Below, in pieces: positions 16,599 to 25,445 of a stretch of DNA of 64,000 nt (positions are counted from its first letter, which is position 1; each line of letters starts with the position of its first letter). The notes under the pieces are model-generated. The model saw only the letters and a list, made by a program, of their open reading frames with translations. It was not told where the DNA came from and did no database searches. The translations under genes were made by a program, and so were the position numbers. This stretch comes from Archangium gephyra (GTDB lineage Bacteria; Myxococcota; Myxococcia; Myxococcales; Myxococcaceae): positions 8,766,501 through 8,830,500 of the forward strand of contig NZ_CP011509.1 in NCBI RefSeq assembly GCF_001027285.1. Direction: 5' to 3'.

Positions 16599-17426
16599 CT
16601 ACTTCTTCTTGATCGTCAGCTTCGTCTCGGCGGCCTTGCTGCCACCCTCGGCCTTGATGGTGACCGCGCCGGCCTTCACGGCCGTCACGTTCCCGGAGGC
16701 GTCCACCGTGGCGATCTTCTCGTCGCTGGTGGTGAAGGTGAAGGACACGCCCTTGATGGCCGCGCCGTCCGTGCCCTTGGCCACCACCGCCAGCGCCGCG
16801 CTCTCGCCCACCTTCAGCGTCGCCGGCACCGTCTCGAACGCCACCGCGTCCACCTCGGGCAGCTTCACGGTGACCTCGAACTCCTGTGTCAGCTTGCCGG
16901 ACGTCACCGTCACCTTCGCGGTGCCCACCGCCTTGGCCACCAGCTTGTTGCCCTCCACCTGCACCACGTTGGCGTCCGCCGCGGCGTACTCCAGCTTCGA
17001 GTCCTTCACCGGACGGCCCGCGTCATCCTTCACCTCGGCCTCCACCACCGCCTCCGAGCCCAGGCCCGTCAGCGTGAAGGGCGCGCCCTGGATGACGATC
17101 GCCGAGGGAATCACCACCTCGACCGGGGCCGAGGCACTCACCTCACCCGAGGTGACGGAGATGTTCGCCGAGCCGCTCTTCACCGCCGTCACCTTGCCGG
17201 CGGCATCCACCGTCGCGACCTTCGTGTTGGTGGAGGCAAACGCCAGCTCCGCCTTCTCCACCGGCTTGCCCTCCGCCGTCACGGCCTGCGCCGACAGCGC
17301 CACGGACTGGCCCGCCTCGGACAGCGCCACCTTCGCCGGCTTCACCTCGATCCGCTCCACCTTCGCGCACGCGGACGCCAGCACGACCACGGACGCGGCC
17401 ATCAGCGGATTCAGAAACCTCTTCAT
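16599..17426 (-). CDS. Lipoprotein with bacterial Ig-like (BIG2) domains
   Basis: A 275-residue exported protein with lipobox VLASAC near residue 19. It is built from three Ig-like units of about 85 residues. The BIG2 pattern is clear in the first (FASTNTKVATVDAAGKVTAVKSGSANISV) and third (FTTSDEKIATVDASGNVTAVKAGAVTIKA); the middle one is more divergent. It ends Lys-rich. BIG2 domains are found in adhesins and surface-layer proteins. The start chosen is MKRF at 17426 rather than an upstream GTG/ATG. Palindromes lie just upstream. Confidence 0.8.
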   Translation of the reverse strand: MKRFLNPLMAASVVVLASACAKVERIEVKPAKVALSEAGQSVALSAQAVTAEGKPVEKAELAFASTNTKVATVDAAGKVTAVKSGSANISVTSGEVSASAPVEVVIPSAIVIQGAPFTLTGLGSEAVVEAEVKDDAGRPVKDSKLEYAAADANVVQVEGNKLVAKAVGTAKVTVTSGKLTQEFEVTVKLPEVDAVAFETVPATLKVGESAALAVVAKGTDGAAIKGVSFTFTTSDEKIATVDASGNVTAVKAGAVTIKAEGGSKAAETKLTIKKK

Positions 17427-17743
17427 GATGAATGTCCCTCCCACTCGCCCTCGGGCGAGCGATTGATGTCGGATTCAGCCGAGGAACTTGGTGTTCCAAG
17501 GACCCGGGTGGTAAAACCCGTCACGCCTCAGCAATTCGTGTTCCATTTCCAACAGCCCTCTGGAGGGCTCCCGAGGCCGTGGAGAAAAGGGACAGCCCAC
17601 CCGGCGCGTTGTCCATTTTCTCCACACGTGCCCGCGACGGCCGGAATCCGGTTACGGTGGGGCGCGCCAGCATCGAGCACCATGGATCGCGACATCAGAG
17701 CCGCCGAGACACACGCCAGGTACGAGCCCCGGAGGGACACACG
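17427..17743. other. Palindrome-rich divergent intergenic region
   Basis: A 317-base gap between divergent genes. It holds CTCGCCC/GGGCGAG (17444-17459), CTTGG/CCAAG near 17490, AGCCCTC/GAGGGCT (17554-17569) and a long 16-position inverted repeat (17579-17625). It probably contains the promoters of both flanking genes. Confidence 0.55.
17579..17625. promoter_or_regulatory. 16-position inverted repeat with 15-base loop
   Basis: GTGGAGAAAAGGGACA (17579-17594) and TGTCCATTTTCTCCAC (17610-17625) are complementary except at one position. It lies about 120 bases from the serine hydrolase GTG and 150 from the Ig-like lipoprotein ATG. It could be a paired operator or an RNA hairpin. The TTTTC run on one arm makes it a weak terminator candidate, though no gene ends there. 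Confidence 0.5.
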
Positions 17744-19339
17744 GTGAAGGGGCTGTGGCTTCCGTTCTTCCTGGTGGGCCTCACCGCGTGGGCCGTCCCA
17801 CCGGGGATGCCCATCTGCGAGCGGCCCCATGTCGTGGCGCCGGCCGAGGAGCAGCCCTTCCCCGAGGAGGTGCAGCGGGCCCTGGACGCGCTCGTGCGCG
17901 CGGAGCTCACCCGGGAGCCGCACGCGGGCCTCGCGGTGGGTGTGCTGCGGGGCGCCCAGCGCTGGGTGGGGGCCTATGGGCAGAGGGACGTGGCGCACGG
18001 CCTGCCGGCGACGCCGCGCACCACCTGGCGCATGGCCTCCATCACGAAGACCTTCACCGCCGTGGCCGTGCTGCAGCTCGTGGAGCAGGGCCGCATCGAG
18101 CTCGACGCGGACATCCGCACGCTGGTGCCCGCGTGGCCGGAGAAGCGCTGGCCGGTGACGGTGCGGCAGCTGCTCGGCCACCTGGGAGGCGTGACGAACT
18201 ACGGCCGCTTCGGGCCCAGCCATGACAGCGGCCCGGTGGACACGGCGGGCGCGCTCTCGCTCGTGGCGGGCTACGAGTTGGAGGCCGAGCCCGGCACCCG
18301 CTTCATCTACAGCACCTGGGCCTACAACCTGCTCGGCGCCGCCATCGAGACCGTGTCCGGGCAGCGCTACGGCGAGTACCTCCAGGAGCACGTCTTCGGC
18401 CCCGCCGGCATGGAGCACGCGGCCCTGGACGATCGCCGCACGCGCGACGAGCACCACGCCACGGGCTACCGGATTCGAGACGGGCAGCGGGTGGCCTCCA
18501 AGGTCATCGACGTGTCCGGCCGCTTCGCCGGAGGCGGGACCCGCGCGACCATCGAGGATCTGCTCGGCTTCGGCGGAGCGCTGCTCGACTACCGGCTGTT
18601 GTCGCGCACCAGCTCGGGGTGGATGCAGACGCCGATGAGCACCCGGGACGGACGGCTCACCGACTACGGCATGGGCTTCGCCACGTGGCCGCTCCGGGGC
18701 CACTACGTGGTGGCCCACTCGGGCGCGCAGCCGGAGACGTCCACGCTGCTGCTGCTGCTGCCCGGAGAGGACGTGGCCATCGCCCTGGCGAGCAACGTGG
18801 AGGGCCAGGCCGCCTCACTCAAGCGCATCGCCTACGGCATCATCGAGCTGCTGCTCGAGGACACGGGGCCCCGGTTGAGCGCGCATCGTCAGGGCCCGGT
18901 GGACGCGGTGGTGAACGAGGCGCTGGGCCGCGTCTTCGGCTATGGGCTCGCCTACCACCAGTGGGCCACGCACGGGCCGGGGACACTCCCCGGGACGGGT
19001 GCGCTGCCGGAGGCCTTCGAGCAGGTGACGCGGCTGCTCGACCGGGCGGCGATCGAACGGGCGCCGGACACCGCGCGTGAGCGCATCCTCGCCGCCCATG
19101 AGCCGCGCGAGGACTGGCTCTTCGTCCGGGTGGGCGCGCACATGGCCCGGACCCTGGAGGAAGCACTGGGGCCCGAGCGGCTGCGCAGCTATTCCGCCCG
19201 GGGCCCGCTCGCCTTCTTCAACGACTACCTGGCCGTCTGCGAGTCGAGGCAGTGTCCCGAGCCCTTCCGCTTCAATGAAGCGCTGCGCGCGGACCTGCGC
19301 CGGCTCACCGGGAACAACATCGAGCCCTCCCGGCACTGA
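17744..19339 (+). CDS. Serine hydrolase of the beta-lactamase class C / penicillin-binding family
   Basis: A 531-residue exported protein with GTG start behind GGAGGGA and a signal peptide (LWLPFFLVGLTAWA). The first ~380 residues are a class-C-like domain. It has SITK (nucleophile Ser and Lys) in WRMASITKTFTAVAVLQLVEQG, YSTWAYN (Tyr-x-Asn) and HSGAQPETS replacing the third motif. The remaining ~150 residues are a family-specific C-terminal extension. Such proteins include esterases, D-aminopeptidases and carboxypeptidases; the sequence does not identify the substrate and does not imply antibiotic resistance. Periplasmic or secreted. Confidence 0.85.
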   Translation: MKGLWLPFFLVGLTAWAVPPGMPICERPHVVAPAEEQPFPEEVQRALDALVRAELTREPHAGLAVGVLRGAQRWVGAYGQRDVAHGLPATPRTTWRMASITKTFTAVAVLQLVEQGRIELDADIRTLVPAWPEKRWPVTVRQLLGHLGGVTNYGRFGPSHDSGPVDTAGALSLVAGYELEAEPGTRFIYSTWAYNLLGAAIETVSGQRYGEYLQEHVFGPAGMEHAALDDRRTRDEHHATGYRIRDGQRVASKVIDVSGRFAGGGTRATIEDLLGFGGALLDYRLLSRTSSGWMQTPMSTRDGRLTDYGMGFATWPLRGHYVVAHSGAQPETSTLLLLLPGEDVAIALASNVEGQAASLKRIAYGIIELLLEDTGPRLSAHRQGPVDAVVNEALGRVFGYGLAYHQWATHGPGTLPGTGALPEAFEQVTRLLDRAAIERAPDTARERILAAHEPREDWLFVRVGAHMARTLEEALGPERLRSYSARGPLAFFNDYLAVCESRQCPEPFRFNEALRADLRRLTGNNIEPSRH

Positions 19340-19442
19340 GCCCCCGGCTTCCGGCCACCGGAAGATCCGCCGATTCCGCACGAGAATCCGCTCTGACGCG
19401 GGGGTGTGCCCGCGCGTATCCGTTGTTCATGCGAGGTCGGAC

Positions 19443-20393
19443 ATGAAGACGGCTCCAGAGCAGAAGGACGTGGTGATCATCGGTGGCGGCCCGGCGGGCC
19501 TGAGCGCGGCGCTGATGCTCGGGCGTGCCCGCAAGCAGGTGCTCCTGTGCGACGGAGGCTCGCCCCGCAACAGCGCGGCCGAGGGCATCCATGGCTTCGT
19601 CACCCGCGACGGCATTCCCCCCAAGGAGTTCCGGCGCATCGCCCACGAGCAGCTCGCGCCCTACGGGGTCGACCTCCTCCTGGATACGCGCGTCACCGCC
19701 GTGGAGCGCCTCGAGCCGGGCTTCCGGGTCGTGCTCGCGGGAGGGCGGGTGGTGGAGGCCCGCCGGGTGCTGCTCGCCACGGGCATGATCGACGAGCCGC
19801 CGGAGCTGCCCGGCTACCGCGAGCTGTGGGGCAGGAGCATCTTCCAGTGCCCGTATTGCCATGGCTGGGAGGTCCGGGATCGGCCCTGGGGGCTGCTCGC
19901 CACGGGCGCGCCCGCCCTCGACTTCGCCCTCTTCATCACCGGCTGGTCCCGGGACCTGGTGGTCTTCACCCAGGGCGCCGTGGAGGTGACCGCGGAGCAG
20001 CACCAGCGGCTGGAGCGTGCCGGGGTCCGTCTGGAGACCCGGAAGATCCGCCGGCTCGTCGCCAGCACCGGGCACGGGGCCCAGGGAGCGCACCTCGAGG
20101 CCGTGGAGCTGGAGGACGGGACACGGGTGGCGCGCGAGGTGCTCTTCGCCCATCCCCCGCAGCGCCAGACGGAGGTGGTGCAGCGGCTCGGCGTCGCGCT
20201 CGATGAGCAGGGCTTCGTCCGCATCAACGAGCACATGGAGACCTCCATTCCAGGAGTCCACGCGGCGGGAGATCTCACGACCCGGTTGCAGGGCGCGAGC
20301 ATGGCGGCCGGAGCGGGAGCGGTGGCCGGCGCCATGATGAACCATGCCCTCAACATGGAGAACGCGGCCGCCGGATTGTGGCCAGAAGGTTGA
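19443..20393 (+). CDS. Thioredoxin-reductase-like FAD/NAD(P) oxidoreductase
   Basis: A 316-residue flavoprotein of thioredoxin-reductase size. It has the FAD motif VVIIGGGPAGLSAALMLGRA (10-29), the redox-active CPYCHG in SIFQCPYCHGWEVRD, and GVHAAGDLTTRLQGA for the second FAD contact. The CPYCHG form is typical of the bacillithiol/gliotoxin-type oxidoreductase subgroup (YpdA/GliT-like) rather than classic TrxB (CATC). The NADPH-binding segment is weak (LLATGAPALDFALF in place of GxGxxA), so cofactor use may be altered. No thioredoxin gene lies beside it; an AraC regulator follows by 31 bases and may be co-transcribed. Confidence 0.85.
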   Translation: MKTAPEQKDVVIIGGGPAGLSAALMLGRARKQVLLCDGGSPRNSAAEGIHGFVTRDGIPPKEFRRIAHEQLAPYGVDLLLDTRVTAVERLEPGFRVVLAGGRVVEARRVLLATGMIDEPPELPGYRELWGRSIFQCPYCHGWEVRDRPWGLLATGAPALDFALFITGWSRDLVVFTQGAVEVTAEQHQRLERAGVRLETRKIRRLVASTGHGAQGAHLEAVELEDGTRVAREVLFAHPPQRQTEVVQRLGVALDEQGFVRINEHMETSIPGVHAAGDLTTRLQGASMAAGAGAVAGAMMNHALNMENAAAGLWPEG

Positions 20394-20424
20394 GCCCGGC
20401 ACACGCCGTCGCTACGAAGGAACC

Positions 20425-21333
20425 ATGACGAGGAAGAAGACCCCGCCCGGAACGAAGAAGCCCTCGCCGAGCCACGAGGACTTCAAGCGGCACCACCTCC
20501 CGGTCTGGGTGGGGCGGTATAGCCACGGCCATGCCCAGAATCGCTCCGTCCGGCCGGGAACCTTCACCCACTCGTATGCCGTCATCTTCCTCGTGACGCG
20601 CGGCCAGTCGACGATCCACCACAGCGGCGAGCAGGTGCTGCGCGCGGGAGACGTCCACATCATTCCTCCCGGGGATCCTCACGGAGCGCCGCACGCCGGT
20701 GACGCGGAAGGATGGGTGATTTCGTTCCATCCGGAGGCCTTTCCCCATGAAGACCCGAGCTGGGGGAGCCGCGAGGGCCTCCGCCTGGGTCCCCTGCTGC
20801 GGATCCGCAGCGGATGCCACCCGGTCCTCCGCCCGAGTGCCGCCCAACGCAAGCGGCTGGAGCGGTGGATGCGGCTCATGGAGGCCGAATTCACAGGCGA
20901 GGAGCGCTCCCGCGACGAGGCCGTGGGCGCCCTGCTCCGGTTGGTCCTGATCGAGCTGGAGCGGATGACGGGCCTCGAGGACACACCGGACCCGGCGGGC
21001 CAGAGCCTGGCGCGGCGGGTGCTCACGTTCATCGAGTCGAACGCGCTCGGGCCGCTGTCCCTCACGGAGGTGGCACGCGCCGCCGGGCGGTCCGCCACGC
21101 ACGTGGCCGGCGTGGTCCGCAAGGAGACGGGCCGCACGGTGGGCCAGTGGATCCTCGAGTACCGCATGGCCGAGGCCCGGCGGAGGCTCCAGGGCACGGA
21201 CGAGCGGGTGGACATCATCGCCGAGCGCGTGGGCTACGCGGACGCCACGCACTTCATCCGCCTCTTCCGGCGCGCCCACGGCCTCACGCCCGCCGCGTGG
21301 AGACGCCGCGCAACGCTTCCGGCTCGTACATGA
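20425..21333 (+). CDS. AraC family transcriptional regulator
   Basis: A 302-residue regulator. The N-terminal cupin sensing domain includes HSYAVIFLVTRGQSTIHHSGEQVLRAGDVHIIPPGDPHG. The C-terminal pair of HTH motifs is LTEVARAAGRSATHVAGVVRKETGRTVGQWI and IIAERVGYADATHFIRLFRRAHGLTPAAWR, which match the AraC signature well. The upstream GAAGGA is the ribosome binding site. It is 31 bases downstream of the thioredoxin-reductase-like gene and upstream of another disulfide oxidoreductase gene. It may control either; the ligand is unknown. Confidence 0.9.
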   Translation: MTRKKTPPGTKKPSPSHEDFKRHHLPVWVGRYSHGHAQNRSVRPGTFTHSYAVIFLVTRGQSTIHHSGEQVLRAGDVHIIPPGDPHGAPHAGDAEGWVISFHPEAFPHEDPSWGSREGLRLGPLLRIRSGCHPVLRPSAAQRKRLERWMRLMEAEFTGEERSRDEAVGALLRLVLIELERMTGLEDTPDPAGQSLARRVLTFIESNALGPLSLTEVARAAGRSATHVAGVVRKETGRTVGQWILEYRMAEARRRLQGTDERVDIIAERVGYADATHFIRLFRRAHGLTPAAWRRRATLPART

Positions 21334-21462
21334 ACCAACGAAGGGCGCGCGCTCCGGCTCCCGGAGTGACACCTTTCGGATGAAAGCTCCGCCGCGCGCC
21401 GCAGGGTGCCGCCGCCCGTGCTCCCCTACTCCTCTCGGGGACTCGAAGCGCGGAGAGGACAC

Positions 21463-22857
21463 ATGGCGGACGCATTCGATGTGGTGGTCATCGGCGGAGG
21501 CCCGGCCGGAGAGAACGCGGCGGGGCGGACGGCCGCGGGAGGACTGGCGACGGCCCTCGTGGAGACGGAGCTGCTCGGCGGAGAGTGCTCCTACTGGGCC
21601 TGCATCCCCAGCAAGGCGCTGCTCCGGCCTCCCGAGGTGCACTGGCTGGCCCGGCACTCACCCGGTGTCCGCGAGGCGGTGAAGAAGCCGCTCGACGCCT
21701 CCGAGGTCCTCGCCTTCCGGGACAAGATGGTCCACGGCTACGACGACAAGGGCCAGGCGGAGTGGGCACGGCACGCGAAGCTGGAGGTGGTGCGAGGGCA
21801 CGGCCGGCTCGCGGGCCCGCGAACGGTCCGGGTGACGTCGCGCGATGGAGCGACGCGTGAGCTGACGGCTCGCCGGGCGGTGGTGCTGGCCACGGGCAGC
21901 CGCGCGCGCATCCCGGACATCCCCGGCCTGCGCGAGGCGAAGCCGTGGACGAACCGCGAGGGCACCGGAGCCGGGAAGGTGCCTCGCCGGCTGGTGGTGA
22001 TGGGAGGCGGCGTGGTGGCCGCGGAGCTGAGCCAGGCCTGGAAGTCACTCGGAGCGGAGGAGGTGACGCTCCTCCAACGCAGTGAGCACATCCTCACCCG
22101 CCTGGAGCCCTTCGCCGCCGAGCTCGTGGAGAAGGCCCTGCGCGAGAGCGGCGTCACGGTCCGCACGCGCACCCAGGTGACGCGCGTCCACCGTCCCGGC
22201 GGACAGGGCGAGGTGACGCTGACGCTCGACTCCGGTGAGACACTGCGCGCGGACGAGGTGCTGGTGGCGCTGGGCCGGGAGGTGGCCACGCGGGACGTGG
22301 GACTGGAGACGGTGGGGCTGACGCCGGGCAAGCCGGTGGAGGTGGACGATCTGCTCCGCGCCAGGGGCGTGGAGGGCGGCTGGCTGTACGCGTGCGGAGA
22401 CGTGAACGGGCGCAACCTCCTCACGCACATGGGCAAGTACCAGGCGCGTCTCGCGGGAGACAACATCCTGGGCCGGCAGGAGGAGGCGTGGGCGGACGCA
22501 CGGGCCACGCCCCAGGTGATCTTCACGCACCCGCAGGTGGGCGCGGTGGGGCTCACCGAGGCCGAGGCCCGTGAGCGGGGCCTGCCCGTGCGCACGGTGC
22601 AGGTGGGCCTGGACTCGGTGGCGGGCACGAGCCTGCTGGGACAGGGCTTCGAGGGAGGGGTGAAGCTGGTGGTGGACGAGCAGCGGCGCGTGCTGCTCGG
22701 CGCCACCTTCGTGGGCCCCGGGGTGGGCGAGATGCTGCACGCGGCCACCATCGCGGTGGCCGGTGAGGTGCCGCTCGACAAGCTCTGGCACGCGGTGCCG
22801 GCCTTCCCCGCCGTCAGCGAGGTGTGGCTCCGGCTGCTGGAGGCCTATGGCTTGTGA
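21463..22857 (+). CDS. Class I pyridine nucleotide-disulfide oxidoreductase (Lpd/MerA-like)
   Basis: A 464-residue flavoprotein, the normal length of the family. It shows [14 protein letters not shown] (FAD), [18 protein letters not shown] with the redox Cys pair four residues apart, [21 protein letters not shown] (NAD(P)H), LYACGDVNG (FAD) and the dimerisation domain. The C-terminal active-site His region reads [14 protein letters not shown] rather than the HAHPTxxE of lipoamide dehydrogenase, so it is probably not Lpd itself. Mercuric-reductase-like Cys pairs at the C-terminus are absent. The substrate is unknown. The 3' end overlaps the convergent VOC gene by 13 bases. Confidence 0.87.
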   Translation: MADAFDVVVIGGGPAGENAAGRTAAGGLATALVETELLGGECSYWACIPSKALLRPPEVHWLARHSPGVREAVKKPLDASEVLAFRDKMVHGYDDKGQAEWARHAKLEVVRGHGRLAGPRTVRVTSRDGATRELTARRAVVLATGSRARIPDIPGLREAKPWTNREGTGAGKVPRRLVVMGGGVVAAELSQAWKSLGAEEVTLLQRSEHILTRLEPFAAELVEKALRESGVTVRTRTQVTRVHRPGGQGEVTLTLDSGETLRADEVLVALGREVATRDVGLETVGLTPGKPVEVDDLLRARGVEGGWLYACGDVNGRNLLTHMGKYQARLAGDNILGRQEEAWADARATPQVIFTHPQVGAVGLTEAEARERGLPVRTVQVGLDSVAGTSLLGQGFEGGVKLVVDEQRRVLLGATFVGPGVGEMLHAATIAVAGEVPLDKLWHAVPAFPAVSEVWLRLLEAYGL

Positions 22858-23336
22858 GCGGCCTTCGCGAACGAGTCGAAGGCGGAGATGACCTCGGGCG
22901 GGGCCTGCACCAGCTCGATGAGCACGCCTTCGCCCCCGAGCGGGAACTGCTCGTTGCCCTTGGGGTGGATGAACGTCACGTCGAAGCCGGCCGCGCCCTT
23001 GCGGATGCCGCCGGGAGCGAAGCGCACGCCCTGCCCCTCCAGCCAGGTCACCGCCGCGCGCAGATCATCCACCCACAGGCCCAGGTGGTTGAGCGCGGGA
23101 TCATGCACGCGCGGCTTGCCGTTCGGGTCCACCGGCTGCATCAGGTCCACCTCCACGCGGAAGGGCCCGGCTCCGGCCACGACGATGTCCTCGTCGACGT
23201 TCTCGCGCTCACTGCGGTAGGTGCCATGGGGCTCGAGGCCCAGCACGTCCACCCACAGCTTGCGCAGGGGCGCCTTGTCGGGCCCGCCAATGGCCACCTG
23301 CTGGAGGCCCAGGATGCGAAAGGGTCGTGTCGTCAT
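22845..23336 (-). CDS. VOC-family protein, methylmalonyl-CoA epimerase-like
   Basis: A 163-residue protein with two beta-alpha-beta-beta-beta halves of the vicinal oxygen chelate fold. [12 protein letters not shown] opens the first half. [25 protein letters not shown] opens the second and gives a metal His. [24 protein letters not shown] gives the final metal Glu and the FIHPK..GVLIEL block typical of methylmalonyl-CoA epimerases and 4-hydroxyphenylpyruvate dioxygenase-like proteins. The first-half metal His is replaced by Gln13, so activity may differ. It is convergent with the oxidoreductase gene. Confidence 0.8.
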   Translation of the reverse strand: MTTRPFRILGLQQVAIGGPDKAPLRKLWVDVLGLEPHGTYRSERENVDEDIVVAGAGPFRVEVDLMQPVDPNGKPRVHDPALNHLGLWVDDLRAAVTWLEGQGVRFAPGGIRKGAAGFDVTFIHPKGNEQFPLGGEGVLIELVQAPPEVISAFDSFAKAAHKP

Positions 23337-23391
23337 GGCCGCGCACCGTCGCAGAGGGCGCGGCCGCGGACAAGGGCCCGGCGCACCCGCG

Positions 23392-24027
23392 TCAGAAGCC
23401 CGGCGGCACCCGGCCATGCAGACACGTGATGGTGTTGGGCACGCGAGGCCCCGACCACAGCGCATGCCGCATCCCCGTGCGCTCCTCGGGCGGTACGCCC
23501 TCCTCCACCGGCCAGTGCGGCTCCTCGCCGGGGCGCAACGAGTGCAACCCGCTCTGCCATGGACCGATGACGTAGGTGTGTCCCGCGGCGCGGCATTGGA
23601 AGAAGCGCGTCCACGCCCTGGCGAAGGCGTGCCCCCGGGCCGTGCCGAACGTCTCGCAGGTGCGGAACCACCAGAGCGCGTCTCCACCGGACACGAGGCG
23701 CTCGCGCAATTCCGTCAGCCGCGCGTGCCATGGATGGCCCGGCGCGAGCGCCCGCACATCCATCGGCACCCGATCGATGAGCACACACCCCCAGTTGCCA
23801 TGACCCCAGAACTGGATCTCCGCGATGGGCCGCTCGCGCGAACGGGCGAGCAACCAGTCGAGCGCCTCGGGCCAGCTCGCCACGCCCTTCCAGTCGTCCA
23901 ACCGTCCGAGCGCGCGGTACAGCACGCCGCCCACCCGCCACGAGAAGGTGAGACCCGGAAGGCCCCAGCGTCCGCCACAGGTGCGGTCGTACACCATCAG
24001 CCTCGAGCCCACAGTCCGCTCAGCCAT
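23392..24027 (-). CDS. Hypothetical protein, possible caspase-like (DUF4347-type) fold
   Basis: A 211-residue cytoplasmic protein with no firm family match by eye. Two blocks are suggestive: [21 protein letters not shown] with His76, and [23 protein letters not shown] with Cys124. A His-Gly motif followed about 45 residues later by a Cys after a hydrophobic strand, then G..FA, is the arrangement of caspase-hemoglobinase-fold domains such as DUF4347 and CHAT. This is only a pattern reading. The gene stands alone between VOC and haemoglobin genes. Confidence 0.7.
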   Translation of the reverse strand: MAERTVGSRLMVYDRTCGGRWGLPGLTFSWRVGGVLYRALGRLDDWKGVASWPEALDWLLARSRERPIAEIQFWGHGNWGCVLIDRVPMDVRALAPGHPWHARLTELRERLVSGGDALWWFRTCETFGTARGHAFARAWTRFFQCRAAGHTYVIGPWQSGLHSLRPGEEPHWPVEEGVPPEERTGMRHALWSGPRVPNTITCLHGRVPPGF

Positions 24028-24091
24028 GGCCTCTCCGTACTAGACTCCCACGCGACGGCACTGGCCCACGGGGTGTCGGGGAAATGAAAGC

Positions 24092-24466
24092 ATGCACGCA
24101 ACCCAGAGTCTCTACGAGCAGCTCGGCGGTGAGGAGATGGTCACCAAGACGGTGAACATCTTCTACAAGAAGGTGCTGGCGGACCCCCGCCTGAGGCCCT
24201 TCTTCGAGAACATGGACATGAACCGCCTGGAGTCCATGCAGAGGGCCTTCCTGTCCACCGCCTTTGGAGGCCCTGGCGCATACAGCGGCCGGGACATGCG
24301 CCGCGCCCACACCCGGCTGGTGGCGCTGGGAATGAGCGACATCCACTTCGACGCCGTGCTCGGCCATCTGGACGGCACCCTGGAGGAGCTCGCCGTGGGC
24401 AAGCCCCTCCGGGACTGGGCCCAGGCCCTCACCGAGAGCCTGCGCAAGGACATCCTGGGCCGTTGA
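24092..24466 (+). CDS. Truncated haemoglobin, group I-like
   Basis: A 124-residue 2/2 globin. SLYEQLGGEEMVTKTVNIFYKKVLADPRLRPFF contains the conserved FY pair at the distal haem side. FGGPGAYSGRDMRRAHTRLVALGMSDIHFD contains the proximal His (RRAHTRL) and the GG turn. The length and the G-rich turns match group I (GlbN). These proteins bind O2, NO or nitrite and can detoxify NO or shuttle electrons. Cytoplasmic. No obvious operon partner. Confidence 0.9.
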   Translation: MHATQSLYEQLGGEEMVTKTVNIFYKKVLADPRLRPFFENMDMNRLESMQRAFLSTAFGGPGAYSGRDMRRAHTRLVALGMSDIHFDAVLGHLDGTLEELAVGKPLRDWAQALTESLRKDILGR

Positions 24467-24519
24467 GCCCGGGGCCCCGGCGAGGGTTGTCGGTGGGCCC
24501 TGGTAGGGTCCGCGCCACC

Positions 24520-25023
24520 ATGACGACCCCCTCCACCCTGCCCCGTTTCCACTCCCGCCACGCGGCCCTCGCCGCCCTGCTCTGCTGCACCCTGTTCGCC
24601 GGTGCCGCCGGGGCCCAGACCGCCCCTTCCGGAGCCGCCCCTTCCGAAGCCTCCAAGGACAAGCCGGCCAAGGCCGCACCGAAGGTGGAGTTCGAGAAGC
24701 ACTACCTCGTCATCCTCCGCCGCGGCCCCTCGTGGACGCCCGAGGTCACCCCCGAGGTCGAGCGCATCCAGGCGGAGCACCTCGCGCACCTCGGCCGCAT
24801 GGGGGAGTCCGGCAAGATGGTCATCGCCGGCCCCTTCGCCGAGCAGCAGGATCCCACCTTCCGGGGGATGTGCCTCTACAAGACCGAGACGCTGGAGGAG
24901 GCCCGGAAGCTCGCCGAGGAGGATCCCGCGGTGAAGGCCGGGCGCCTCAAGGTGGAGGCCATGGCCTGGTACACGGAGAAGGGCTACATGACCTTCCCCA
25001 AGGCGAAGCCCACGAAGAAGTAG
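24520..25023 (+). CDS. Exported YciI-like protein
   Basis: A 167-residue protein with a signal peptide (ALAALLCCTLFAGAAGAQ) and a Pro/Ala/Lys linker to about residue 55. A YciI-like domain follows: FEKHYLVILRRGPSW, IQAEHLAHLGRMGESGKMVIAGPFAEQ, LYKTETLEEARKLAEEDPAVKAGRLKVEAMAWY. YciI-like proteins are small ferredoxin-fold proteins, some with enzymatic roles through a His-Asp pair; here the conserved HLAHL His is present. Most YciI proteins are cytoplasmic, so export is a myxobacterial variation. Function unknown. Confidence 0.8.
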   Translation: MTTPSTLPRFHSRHAALAALLCCTLFAGAAGAQTAPSGAAPSEASKDKPAKAAPKVEFEKHYLVILRRGPSWTPEVTPEVERIQAEHLAHLGRMGESGKMVIAGPFAEQQDPTFRGMCLYKTETLEEARKLAEEDPAVKAGRLKVEAMAWYTEKGYMTFPKAKPTKK

Positions 25024-25100
25024 GCCCCGGCCAATGAATATCTCCCGGGGGTGGGACGTCCCGCTCATCCCCGGACCCGATCTCCAAGGAGCCCTTCCGA

Positions 25101-25445
25101 ATGCGAGCCCTTCTGGCGGCCCTCACCCTCTCGTTCTTCTTCCTGCTCCCGTCCTCCAGTGACGCGGCCACGCTGCGCTGCGGCAGCGCGCTCGCCTCGG
25201 ACGGAGCCTCCAAGTCGGATGTCCTCATCAAGTGCGGCGAGCCCATGAGCAAGGACACCCGCACCGAGAGCGTGGGTGAGAAGACGAAGCAGAAGGGCCA
25301 GGAGACCGAGACCACCCAGGAGCGGGTCGTCTACAAGACCATCGAGGAGTGGACGTACAACTTCGGTCCCCGCCAGCTGATGCAGGTGGTGGTGTTCGAG
25401 AACGGCCGGCTCGTGGACGTGAAGAGCGCCGGCTACGGACGCTGA
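25101..25445 (+). CDS. DUF2845-domain secreted protein
   Basis: A 114-residue protein with a signal peptide (LLAALTLSFFFLLPSSSDAA). The mature part begins LRCGSALASDGASKSDVLIKCGEPMSKDTRT and ends EEWTYNFGPRQLMQVVVFENGRLVDVKSAGYG, the layout of DUF2845: a Cys pair, a pivot WTYN, and a closing G..R/K strand. Such proteins resemble BamE/SmpA-type small periplasmic folds. Function unknown. The 3' end overlaps the convergent MFS gene by 13 bases. Confidence 0.8.
   Translation: MRALLAALTLSFFFLLPSSSDAATLRCGSALASDGASKSDVLIKCGEPMSKDTRTESVGEKTKQKGQETETTQERVVYKTIEEWTYNFGPRQLMQVVVFENGRLVDVKSAGYGR

Noticed and set aside
17744-19339. Antibiotic-resistance beta-lactamase
   Set aside because: The SxxK and YxN motifs only place it in the broad serine hydrolase family; the third motif is HSG and there is a long extra C-terminal part, so a resistance role is not supported.
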